Positions 57,082-63,888 of a DNA stretch of 64,000 bases are shown one piece after another. The stretch spans positions 174,985-238,984 of IMG/VR virus record IMGVR_UViG_3300042922_001182, one strand, 5' to 3'. The notes beneath the pieces were generated by a model that was not told where the DNA came from, searched no databases, and saw nothing but the letters and a program-made list of their open reading frames with translations. Source of the stretch: a virus. Within the stretch, counting starts at the first letter, position 1. Each line of letters starts with the position of its first letter. A program made the position numbers and the translations under genes.

Positions 57082-57501
57082 TTGGAAAGCGATCAGAGGA
57101 TAGTCAGGCCGGGTCAGCCCATCGTGTCCGGCGCTCTCACCATCATGCCGCCCAAGGAGCACAGGACCCTCATCGTGAGGTGCCCTCCCGGGCTCCCCGT
57201 CAAGGCGGCGGACGCCCTCATCGACCGGCGGTTCACCGTGCTGTTCGTGCAGGACAGGGCCCATCGCGGCTTCGTCAGGTACCACTGGGTGGCCGGTTGG
57301 GACTGGCCGGACCTCTGGCTCCTGGACTACCGCAGGGGGTGCTCCTCCGGGTGGCAGGCCGCTGCGGCCCAGGTTGTGGAGGGCAGGCTGACGCCGGTGG
57401 AGAGGTCCCTGTTCCGCGTCAGGTCGATGCCGCACGAGACGGCGGCCCGGATCCACCCCAAGCTGCAGCCCAGCCGCTGGAACTGGGGGTTCGAGGTATG
57501 A
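57082..57501 (+). CDS. Unknown small protein
   Basis: TTG 57082 follows GAAAGGAGCTAGAGAA. The 139-residue product is basic and Trp-rich (FVRYHWVAGWDWPDLWLLDY) with a Pro-rich start. It overlaps the next gene by ATGA. Confidence 0.5.
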   Translation: MESDQRIVRPGQPIVSGALTIMPPKEHRTLIVRCPPGLPVKAADALIDRRFTVLFVQDRAHRGFVRYHWVAGWDWPDLWLLDYRRGCSSGWQAAAAQVVEGRLTPVERSLFRVRSMPHETAARIHPKLQPSRWNWGFEV

Positions 57502-57917
57502 TCAGGATCTACGCGGTCCCCTACGCCAGGGAGATGGTGAACCTCGTCCACGAGGACGATCTGAGGGCGTTCGAGGAGCTGCTGGGCCTGACCCTGGCCG
57601 TCCCCCTGGACCGGGTGTTGGTCGTCTACGACTACGACCTCGGGGAGGGCCGGGTGGAGGAGATGAACGACGGGGACGGGCTCCTGACCGTGGAGGGCGT
57701 CGAGCTGGAGCTGGCGCCCCGGGCGGCCGAGATCCTGAGGGACCTGGAGTCCAGCACCTCGCTGTGCGGGCTGTCCGCGTCCCCCTCCTACGGGATCGCG
57801 GGGATAGCCAACGGCGAGGTGTTCGTGGCGGGCGTCTACGTGCGCCGGGACAGCCTGGAGAGGCTGGCGAGGCACATCGGTGCCGAGATAGTAGAGGAAG
57901 GAATCCAAGAATCATGA
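57498..57917 (+). CDS. Small acidic protein, family shared with 47344 and 59634
   Basis: ATG 57498 overlaps the previous stop. The 139-residue product contains RVLVVYDYDLGEGRVEEM and IAGIANGEVFVAGVYVRRDS, which align with 59634-60080 (QVAVVYGYDVGQGLVHEL, IAGVANGEITLGVYVRKDS). The two share the full length and 47344 is the more distant third member. Confidence 0.55.
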   Translation: MIRIYAVPYAREMVNLVHEDDLRAFEELLGLTLAVPLDRVLVVYDYDLGEGRVEEMNDGDGLLTVEGVELELAPRAAEILRDLESSTSLCGLSASPSYGIAGIANGEVFVAGVYVRRDSLERLARHIGAEIVEEGIQES

Positions 57918-58540
57918 GCAACGTCACCAACATCGTCCTGGCGACGACCCACGTCTTCCCTGAGGACGAGTTCCAGCCCTTCCTGGAGAGGGTCAACGCC
58001 TACTTCGCGGGGACGGCGAGGCCCGGGGGCTTCGTGGCCGTCGAGGACCCCACCAGGGCGACCGAGATCTGGGCCTCCGGCACCGGATGGGCCCTGGAGT
58101 GCTCCTTCGCGCTGGGCGCCTTCAACCACCTGGACCTGGACGAGCTGGTGGCCCACATCAGGGCCATCGAGGTGGACGACGAGACCGTCCAGCTGCTCGT
58201 CCACCGCCAGGAGGACCTGAACTTCCACGTCGTCGACGTCCACCGCAGGGCTTCCCCCCGGGAGGACGAGCGCTACAAGGCCCTCAACATGGAGCCCTTC
58301 AACGACGCCGACCGGTGGACCCTGGCCCACCTCAGCAGGACCGTCGTGGCCACCACCGGGGAGCTGGCGGCGTACAGGGGGACCGAGTACACCATGCTGG
58401 GGCGGACCCCGGACGACGAGTACGAGCGCGTCGAGCCCGAGGCGGGCTCCCTGTGGCGTATCAGGCTGCACGACGGCGAGGTCGTCAACGCTTACGGCGA
58501 CGAGATCGCCAAGGAGGTCAAGGAAAATGGCGGAGAGTGA
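57914..58540 (+). CDS. Unknown acidic protein
   Basis: ATG 57914 overlaps the previous stop (ATGA). The 208-residue protein is alpha/beta and acidic, with His and Asp residues in the central part (FNHLDLDELVAHI, NFHVVDVHR). No catalytic family was recognised. It overlaps the next gene by 14 nt. Confidence 0.5.
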   Translation: MSNVTNIVLATTHVFPEDEFQPFLERVNAYFAGTARPGGFVAVEDPTRATEIWASGTGWALECSFALGAFNHLDLDELVAHIRAIEVDDETVQLLVHRQEDLNFHVVDVHRRASPREDERYKALNMEPFNDADRWTLAHLSRTVVATTGELAAYRGTEYTMLGRTPDDEYERVEPEAGSLWRIRLHDGEVVNAYGDEIAKEVKENGGE

Positions 58541-58832
58541 CCAGCAGGTGGTGAGCGGGTGGACCTGGACGAGGGACCACCTGGACTGCACCCCGATCAA
58601 GGCCAAGAGGGTCTCCGAGGGGTCTATCGAGGTAGTGGAGGCGGACGAGGCCCTCACCCGGATGGGGAAGGGGAGCATCCGCTCGGCGTCGGTGCTGCTC
58701 GACTCCCCCCTGGCGGTCCTCGCCCGCCTGGAGGAGTGGAAGAGGGAGGAGCTCAAGCGGGCCCAGAGCGCCGTCGGGCGGGCCGAGGCGGACCTCGTCA
58801 CCCTGGAGGCCAGGAGGAAGGACCTCCGCTAG
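58527..58832 (+). CDS. Small protein with C-terminal coiled coil
   Basis: ATG 58527 lies inside the previous gene, behind AAGGAGGTCAAGGAAA. The 101-residue product has a short N-terminal domain and a charged helical C-terminus from about residue 63 (LARLEEWKREELKRAQSAVG). Confidence 0.5.
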   Translation: MAESDQQVVSGWTWTRDHLDCTPIKAKRVSEGSIEVVEADEALTRMGKGSIRSASVLLDSPLAVLARLEEWKREELKRAQSAVGRAEADLVTLEARRKDLR

Positions 58833-58859
58833 ACTGTAGAGAAAGGACACAGAAAGACC

Positions 58860-59633
58860 ATGGAGAACGATACCAACGACGGGGTCGTCCGCACCGAGGG
58901 GTGGGGCGAGGCCCTGGAGGAGATCCTGGAGGACAGCGTCAACGAGATCGGCCTGGCCGAGATGCACGACAACTCCCCCGGGGAGCCCAGCGGGCGCTAC
59001 GCCCTGGCCACCCGCTCGGGCCTCTGCGGCTACCTGCTGCACGTCGAGGACTTCAACACCGAGGGGGAGCTGTGGGCCAAGGCCCGCGAGGTGGCCGCCC
59101 ACGGGGTAGGGGAGTGGCTGTCCTACATGCCCTCGAACGCGTGGGACCTGGAGGAGAAGCGCGAGCTGCAGTGGCCCGAGGACGTCCTGCGCTGGCGCGG
59201 CGTCCCCTCCGAGGACGGCGAGTTCTGGCCCGCCGACCTGGACGGCTGGTTCGGCATCATCTCCGCCCTCCACAGCGCCGACTTCGCCCTGGAGCTGGCG
59301 GGCCACGTAGCCGAGGGGCTCTCCGGGCTGGGCGTCCTCCTGGACTGCGTCCGCTCCGGGGACGACGTCAAGATGCGCCTCTCCACCCAGGGGTACTCCC
59401 CGGAGGAGCCCACGGAGTGGCGCACCTTCCAGATCGTGGACCTCGGGGCGGACGGTCGCGTCGACTCCCTGGGCGAGCGGTGGCCCGACGAGGAGGGCCA
59501 GCTCTTCGACGCCGAGCAGGTCCTTGAGGCCCTCCAGCAGCACCTCGCCCTCATCGGGGTGGGGCTGGAGTTCAGCGCCCCCGACAGGGAGGGCGGCCAC
59601 GTCGCCTACCGGTTCACCAAGGAGGAGGCCTAG
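58860..59633 (+). CDS. Unknown acidic protein
   Basis: The 257-residue product starts at ATG 58860 behind AGAAAGGACACAGAAAGACC. It is acidic, with many Trp residues in the middle (WLSYMPSNAWDLEEKRELQW). No motif recognised. The next gene begins on the base after its stop. Confidence 0.5.
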   Translation: MENDTNDGVVRTEGWGEALEEILEDSVNEIGLAEMHDNSPGEPSGRYALATRSGLCGYLLHVEDFNTEGELWAKAREVAAHGVGEWLSYMPSNAWDLEEKRELQWPEDVLRWRGVPSEDGEFWPADLDGWFGIISALHSADFALELAGHVAEGLSGLGVLLDCVRSGDDVKMRLSTQGYSPEEPTEWRTFQIVDLGADGRVDSLGERWPDEEGQLFDAEQVLEALQQHLALIGVGLEFSAPDREGGHVAYRFTKEEA

Positions 59634-60080
59634 ATGACCAAGGCCATCCACTGCGTGCCCTACGCCCCCGAGACGGTCTGCGCCGTGGACGAGCAGGTCC
59701 CCCTCTTCGAGGAGCTCCTCACGCTCTTCTTCGGGGTGTCCCTCGACCAGGTAGCGGTCGTCTACGGCTACGACGTCGGGCAGGGCCTGGTCCACGAGCT
59801 CTACGCGGACGACTCCGACGAGTTCATACTGACCGAGGGTGTGGATCCCTTCACCGGCAGGATGAAGGATATCGTCGACTCGCTGGAGTGGAAGTGGACC
59901 GGGTCCTGCACCATCGGCCTCGGGCCCTCCTACAGGATCGCGGGCGTCGCCAACGGCGAGATCACCCTGGGGGTGTACGTCCGCAAGGACAGCCTGGAGC
60001 GCCTGGGGAGGTACTCCGGGGTGGAGATCGTCGAAACGGGGAACGCAGACGACGAGGAGAAGGGAGGGGACAATGCCTAA
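59634..60080 (+). CDS. Small acidic protein, family shared with 57498 and 47344
   Basis: The 148-residue protein aligns along its length with 57498-57917 (YAPETV, VVYGYDVGQGLV, YRIAGVANGEITLGVYVRKDS). The next gene is the paralogue of 47030, so the adjacent pair 59634/60091 repeats the pair 47344/47030 in opposite order. Confidence 0.55.
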   Translation: MTKAIHCVPYAPETVCAVDEQVPLFEELLTLFFGVSLDQVAVVYGYDVGQGLVHELYADDSDEFILTEGVDPFTGRMKDIVDSLEWKWTGSCTIGLGPSYRIAGVANGEITLGVYVRKDSLERLGRYSGVEIVETGNADDEEKGGDNA

Positions 60081-60090
60081 AGGAGGCAAC

Positions 60091-60300
60091 GTGAAGACGC
60101 TGACGATGTCCTGGAGGATCGTCGACGAGGCCAGGGTCAGGGCCGCCTACGCCAAGCTCATGAGCCTCCAGTGGGACGGGGCGGAGTTCGACTCCGTCGA
60201 GAAGATGGCCGAGGAGCTGGTCACCTTCATGGACGTCTGGGGCAAGAACTTCGGCGAGGTGGACTGGCTCGACCTCGGCATGCAGCGGACGTACGTCTGA
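60091..60300 (+). CDS. Small protein, paralogue of 47030-47329
   Basis: GTG 60091 follows AAAGGAGGCAAC after the previous stop; ATG 60073 with GGGAGGGGACA is equally possible. The roughly 69-residue product shares MSWRIVDEARVRAAYAKL with VTWNVVDEQKLRAAYARL of 47030-47329. It ends 11 nt before a bidirectional terminator. Confidence 0.5.
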   Translation: MKTLTMSWRIVDEARVRAAYAKLMSLQWDGAEFDSVEKMAEELVTFMDVWGKNFGEVDWLDLGMQRTYV

Positions 60301-60311
60301 CGGCGATCGCC

Positions 60312-60351
60312 AAAAAAAAGAAGGGACCTGCGAGGGCCCCTTCTTTTTTTT
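60312..60351. terminator. Bidirectional terminator
   Basis: AAAAAAAAGAAGGG...CCCTTCTTTTTTTT with a GC-rich loop closes the 49-60 kb operon and the opposing minus gene ending at 60365. Confidence 0.9.
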
Positions 60352-60364
60352 GCTGCAGAACGAC

Positions 60365-60601
60365 CTACCCCTGCCCCGCGAGGTTCTTGAGGACGACGTT
60401 CTGGTGGTAGTCCGCGCACGGGGCGCACCGGCCGCCGCGCATGGTCTCCAGGGGGACCTCGGAGCTGCACCGGACGCACTCGTTCTCCGGGGGCACGTCG
60501 TACGCCTCCGGGTTGCAGTCCTTGCACTTGCCGTCGACCGTCGACGGGACGTCCTGGCCGCAACCGGTGCAAGACACGTTCTCCCAAAGTGAGTTCTCCA
60601 T
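60365..60601 (-). CDS. Small double zinc-ribbon protein
   Basis: The 78-residue product has four C-x2-C pairs: CTGC, CKDC, CVRC and CAPC at about residues 11-14, 26-29, 42-45 and 59-62, enough for two zinc ribbons. Pairs are spaced 11-13 residues apart. This is a typical small rubredoxin/zinc-ribbon phage protein; partner unknown. Confidence 0.65.
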   Translation of the reverse strand: MENSLWENVSCTGCGQDVPSTVDGKCKDCNPEAYDVPPENECVRCSSEVPLETMRGGRCAPCADYHQNVVLKNLAGQG

Positions 60602-60634
60602 GGTGATGTCTCCTATCTGCCCTCTAGGGGCTAA

Positions 60635-60985
60635 TTACCAAACCGCCTCGCTAGCCTTGGGCTGACCGGGGTAGAGCGGGGTGCCGTCGAGCTTCACCCA
60701 CCGCCCGTCGGCGTAGTAGGCCCCGACCGTCTTGGTCTCCTCCTCGATGCGCTTGAGGCGCCCCGCGTCGGCCTTGATGGGCTTCCCGTCCTGGGAGACC
60801 CGGGTGGCGGTGTGCCCCACCGCGTACCCGACCGTGACCTCCCCCTGGGGGGTGGCGACCTTGCGGGCCTGGACGTGGTCGAACGCCACGAAGTCCACCG
60901 TCACCCGCCTGCACCCCCGGTGCCCCTCGATCCACAACGGGGCCTTGTAGAAGGTGGGGGCGTCGTTCCTGAGCTGGTCGTTCAT
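60635..60985 (-). CDS. Unknown small phage protein
   Basis: The 116-residue product starts at ATG 60985 behind CGAAGGAGAACGAGC on the minus strand. It is basic and beta-rich, with an RRVTVDFVAFDHVQARKV core. No family recognised. A minus-strand terminator (61013-61043) sits just upstream, so this gene probably has its own or a read-through start. Confidence 0.5.
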   Translation of the reverse strand: MNDQLRNDAPTFYKAPLWIEGHRGCRRVTVDFVAFDHVQARKVATPQGEVTVGYAVGHTATRVSQDGKPIKADAGRLKRIEEETKTVGAYYADGRWVKLDGTPLYPGQPKASEAVW

Positions 60986-61012
60986 GCTCGTTCTCCTTCG
61001 CTAGCTATTGTG

Positions 61013-61043
61013 GAAAAATAAGAGGCCTGCTAGGGCCTCTTAC
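61013..61043 (-). terminator. Rho-independent terminator, minus strand
   Basis: On the minus strand TAAGAGGCC pairs with GGCCTCTTA and is followed by TTTTTCC. It follows the stop of the gene at 61046. Confidence 0.75.
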
Positions 61044-61045
61044 CT

Positions 61046-61231
61046 CTAGGGGACGACGGTGATGGGGGTGCTCTGCCAGCACTCGGGGCACTTGCCCGAG
61101 GGCTCGGTCGCCATCCCGTGGCGGGCCCCCTCGCCGCCGGTGAGGCGCACCTGGGGGACGCCCACGGTGGAGGTGACGCGGCTGAGGTCGTTGAGGGCGG
61201 CCTGGAGGCCGGGGTTGAACTTGGACTGCAT
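61046..61231 (-). CDS. Small phage protein with one CxxC
   Basis: The 61-residue product starts at ATG 61231 behind AGGAGATTAGAGAT and ends with CPECW near residue 48. It is flanked by a full-strength minus-strand promoter motif upstream and a terminator downstream, forming its own transcription unit. Function unknown. Confidence 0.55.
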   Translation of the reverse strand: MQSKFNPGLQAALNDLSRVTSTVGVPQVRLTGGEGARHGMATEPSGKCPECWQSTPITVVP

Positions 61232-61268
61232 ATCTCTAATCTCCTTCTACAGACTGTGGGTTATCGTA

Positions 61269-61283
61269 GGAATAATATGTGTA
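61269..61283 (-). promoter_or_regulatory. Phage promoter motif, reverse strand
   Basis: Read on the minus strand it is CTACACATATTATTC, an exact CACATATTAT core. It lies about 40 nt upstream of ATG 61231. Confidence 0.6.
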
Positions 61284-61347
61284 GACCCCTCCGCTAGATT
61301 CGGTTACGACGAACAACCCCATACCGCAGAGAGGAGAGGCTAGACAG

Positions 61348-61668
61348 ATGTTACACGAGTACTTCATGCTCCAACCCCCCAAGGGGCGCCCAGCCCCCTC
61401 CGACCCCAAGGACGGCGAGGGGCACCTCCCCTCGGTGCTGAGGTCGCTGGCCCGCATCAGGGGGGTCCCCGCCTCCAGGGTGGACCCCGACCTCCCGTTC
61501 GAGGCCTACGACGGCGGCCCGACCGACCGCGTCGAGGCCCTCATGGCGGCGGAGTCCCGCCTGAGGATCGAGATCCCCGACCACTTGGCCGACCAGGCCA
61601 CCACCCCCCGCCGTCTCGCCGGGATCATAGGGAATATCGAGTCGAACAAGCAGCTGTACAGGCATTAG
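61348..61668 (+). CDS. Acyl-carrier-protein-like protein lacking the 4'-phosphopantetheine serine
   Basis: The 106-residue product ends with an ACP-like half: VDPDLPFEAYDGGPTDRVEA then LMAAESRLRIEIPDHLADQA (about residues 45-84), aligning with the canonical loop, DSLDxVE and GIEIPD...A helices of ACP. In the prosthetic-group position the conserved Ser of DSL is replaced by Pro (GPTD), so loading with 4'-phosphopantetheine is not expected. It is the first gene of an operon with an RNAP beta-prime segment. It may be an ACP-fold partner or regulator. The first 40 residues are unrelated. Confidence 0.6.
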   Translation: MLHEYFMLQPPKGRPAPSDPKDGEGHLPSVLRSLARIRGVPASRVDPDLPFEAYDGGPTDRVEALMAAESRLRIEIPDHLADQATTPRRLAGIIGNIESNKQLYRH

Positions 61669-61679
61669 GAGGATACACC

Positions 61680-62912
61680 ATGTCCAAGGACAAGAAGAAG
61701 CGGAGGGAGCCCAGGCACCTCTCCAAGGAGGAGGTCCAGACCTTGATCATCCTGCCCCAGCAGGAGGTCACCCTCGCCTGGGTCCGGGGGGTGCTGGCGT
61801 CCACCTCCCAGAGGGAGGCCCGGTACCTCCCCAACGACACCCTCACCCTCCCCAAGGGGAGCCTCCCGGGGACGTCGGGCAAGCTACCCGCCTCCGACCT
61901 CAAGACCACGGTCGGCAGGCTCATCTTCAACCGCGCCGTCGTCGAGCCCCTCGGCTACGACGTCCTCGGCTACAGGAACGAGCCCATGGGCAAGCCCGGC
62001 ATCTCCAAATTGGACAGGGACGTGGCCGACCTCCTCCTGGAGGGGAGGGTCACCGCGCCCCAGGCGATCGCCCACGTCGACCGGCTCCAGTGGCTCGGGT
62101 TCTCCGCGTCGGCGTTCGTCAACCCGTCGCTCTCCCCCTGGCTCGTCGTCCCCCTCCCGGAGGTGGAGAAGCGCAAGAAGGAGCTCGTCAAGATCCACGA
62201 GGAGGCCATCCAGGCCGGTGACGTCTTCAAGGCCGGTGAGATCGAGGCGGAGCTGTTGAACCTGGCCCGAGGGATCCTCAAGGACGACCCGAGCTACGCC
62301 ATCTACGCCTCGGAGAGTCGCGGGGACTTCAAGAACAACTACAAGAACACGGCGGTGATGCGCGGCGCCATGCGCTCCGGCGTCGACGGCTCCTACTCGG
62401 TCTCCAGCGCCAACCTGGCCGAGGGGATCCCCCGGGGGGAGTACGATAAGTACGCGGACATGGCCGTGGAGGCGTCCTACGGTCGAGCCGTGCAGACGCG
62501 GATGGGCGGGTACGAGGCCAAGAAGCTTTCCGCCGCCTTCCAGTCCGTAGTTCTGGGCGAACCGTCTTCCGACTGCCTCACACGCGGGCTCCTGACCGTG
62601 GACATCACGCGTGAGAATGCGCCGGGGTTCAAGTACAGGTTCGTGAAGGAGGGCAACCGCCTAGTCGAGCTTACCCCCGACGTCCTCCAGACGTACATCG
62701 GCAGGTCCGTCCAGGTCCGGTCCCCCATGTTCTGCCGGGGCGAGGCCCTGTGTAGCCGCTGCTCGGGCACCCTCTACCACCGGATGGGCATCCGCAACGT
62801 GGGGCTCCTGAGCAGCCGGGTGGGGACGCGAATCCTCAACCTGGCCCTGAAGGCGTTCCACGACAGCTCGGTGAAGACCGCGAGGCTCTCGGTGGACAGG
62901 TACGTGTACTAG
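61680..62912 (+). CDS. RNA polymerase beta-prime subunit segment (split phage RNAP)
   Basis: The 410-residue protein matches the middle to C-terminal part of bacterial beta-prime: TTVGRLIFN (76-84), a bridge-helix/zinc-2 region GGYEAKKLSAAFQSVV...DC (276-299), the zinc-2 cysteines C299, C352, C358 and C361 (as E. coli C814, C888, C895, C898), and it ends at the trigger-loop sequence LALKAFHDSS (388-397). The catalytic NADFDGD part is absent and should be encoded elsewhere. This is typical of the split multisubunit RNAPs of giant phages. It follows GGAGGATACACC 12 nt after the ACP-like gene. Confidence 0.88.
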   Translation: MSKDKKKRREPRHLSKEEVQTLIILPQQEVTLAWVRGVLASTSQREARYLPNDTLTLPKGSLPGTSGKLPASDLKTTVGRLIFNRAVVEPLGYDVLGYRNEPMGKPGISKLDRDVADLLLEGRVTAPQAIAHVDRLQWLGFSASAFVNPSLSPWLVVPLPEVEKRKKELVKIHEEAIQAGDVFKAGEIEAELLNLARGILKDDPSYAIYASESRGDFKNNYKNTAVMRGAMRSGVDGSYSVSSANLAEGIPRGEYDKYADMAVEASYGRAVQTRMGGYEAKKLSAAFQSVVLGEPSSDCLTRGLLTVDITRENAPGFKYRFVKEGNRLVELTPDVLQTYIGRSVQVRSPMFCRGEALCSRCSGTLYHRMGIRNVGLLSSRVGTRILNLALKAFHDSSVKTARLSVDRYVY

Positions 62913-62925
62913 GGAGGTGATGACG

Positions 62926-63183
62926 ATGTTCTACGACGAGCAGAGGCCGGTGGCCTGGGCCGGGGCCGACCCGGACCCGTTCCAGGCGCTCTTCGAGGAG
63001 CTCACCGACGGGCTCCCCGAGCGCCCCATGGCGATCGTGAGGGACTGGTGGGGCGGCAAGTGCATCCAGAGGTCCTCCGACCCCGAGCCCGCCATGGCGC
63101 CGGAGTACGCGGGGTACACGCTGGAGGAGCGCCGGGAGGCGGCGAGGATTGTGACGTACCTGGCCTGCAGGGGCCTGGGGTAG
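62926..63183 (+). CDS. Small unknown protein
   Basis: ATG 62926 lies behind AGGGAGGTGATGACG; GTG 62917 and ATG 62920 are alternatives. The 85-residue product is helical, acidic at the start and basic near the end, with WWGGKC in the middle. It follows the RNAP gene closely and may be co-expressed. Confidence 0.5.
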   Translation: MFYDEQRPVAWAGADPDPFQALFEELTDGLPERPMAIVRDWWGGKCIQRSSDPEPAMAPEYAGYTLEERREAARIVTYLACRGLG

Positions 63184-63210
63184 CTGAGATAGACTAGGAG
63201 GTAACGGGAT

Positions 63211-63777
63211 ATGGCCGAGAGGGTGGTGGACGGCAGGACGGAGCGCCTGTACGTCCTTCTTACGAGGACGGGGAGCCTGGTGGGCGAGCTGGTGATACAC
63301 CCGTACACCCAGCAGCCCTACGGGCACGTGTCGCTGGCTTTCGACGAGAGCCTGAGGGACGTGTACTCGTTCGTGATGGTGAAGGGCTTCGTCAAGGAGA
63401 CCCTGGCGGCGTACCCGCCCGACACGACGTACTCCCTGTACGAGCTGAGGGTCACGCCCGCGCAGAAGCGGGAGGCCCGGAGGCAGGTGGAGGCGCTGTG
63501 GCGCAGGCGGCACAAGCTGGAGTTCAACCTGATGGGCATGGCCACCGGATTCCTGCTCGGCAGGCCCGTGGAGAACAAGGACGCCATGTTCTGCAGCCAG
63601 TTCGTGGTGACGGTCCTGAAGGCGGCGGGCGTGGACTGCTTCAAGAAGCCCGCGTACATGACCACCCCGTTCGACGTGGTGGAGAGCCGGGAGTTCCGGT
63701 TCGTGTCCAAGGGCAGGCTCAGGGACCTGTGGGAGGGCGCCGACGGCGACCCCCGGGAGGACGTGACCAGGGCATAG
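63211..63777 (+). CDS. Permuted NlpC/P60-like papain-fold hydrolase
   Basis: The 188-residue protein contains YGHVSLAFDESL near residues 36-47, supplying the histidine, and a catalytic cysteine in MFCSQFVVTVLKAAGV near 127-140. The order H before C is that of circularly permuted YiiX-type NlpC/P60 enzymes. No signal peptide is seen. The family includes peptidases, amidases and acyltransferases; the substrate here is unknown. It is the last gene of the RNAP operon and ends before a terminator. Confidence 0.7.
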   Translation: MAERVVDGRTERLYVLLTRTGSLVGELVIHPYTQQPYGHVSLAFDESLRDVYSFVMVKGFVKETLAAYPPDTTYSLYELRVTPAQKREARRQVEALWRRRHKLEFNLMGMATGFLLGRPVENKDAMFCSQFVVTVLKAAGVDCFKKPAYMTTPFDVVESREFRFVSKGRLRDLWEGADGDPREDVTRA

Positions 63778-63787
63778 GCCCGACGAG

Positions 63788-63825
63788 AAGACCCCAACGA
63801 CCTTCGATAGGTCGTTGGGGCTTTC
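63788..63825 (+). terminator. Rho-independent terminator
   Basis: CCCCAACGACC/GGTCGTTGGGG with a TTCGATA loop is followed by CTTTCG; the T-run is short. Confidence 0.65.
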
Positions 63826-63827
63826 GT

Positions 63828-63848
63828 ACACACATTATGGAGGTGAGA
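63828..63848 (+). promoter_or_regulatory. Phage promoter motif, shorter form
   Basis: ACACACATTAT is followed by GGAGGTGAGACT, reproducing the spacing to the GTGA block seen at other sites. The start at 63889 is about 50 nt downstream. Confidence 0.55.
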
Positions 63849-63888
63849 CTGAGATACCCACACCCCAACCGAGACCAAGGAGGCGACC

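Noticed and set aside
48968-60300. CRISPR array or defence island
   Set aside because: No regularly spaced repeat arrays and no recognised Cas, restriction or toxin-antitoxin genes; the duplicated sequences are protein families.
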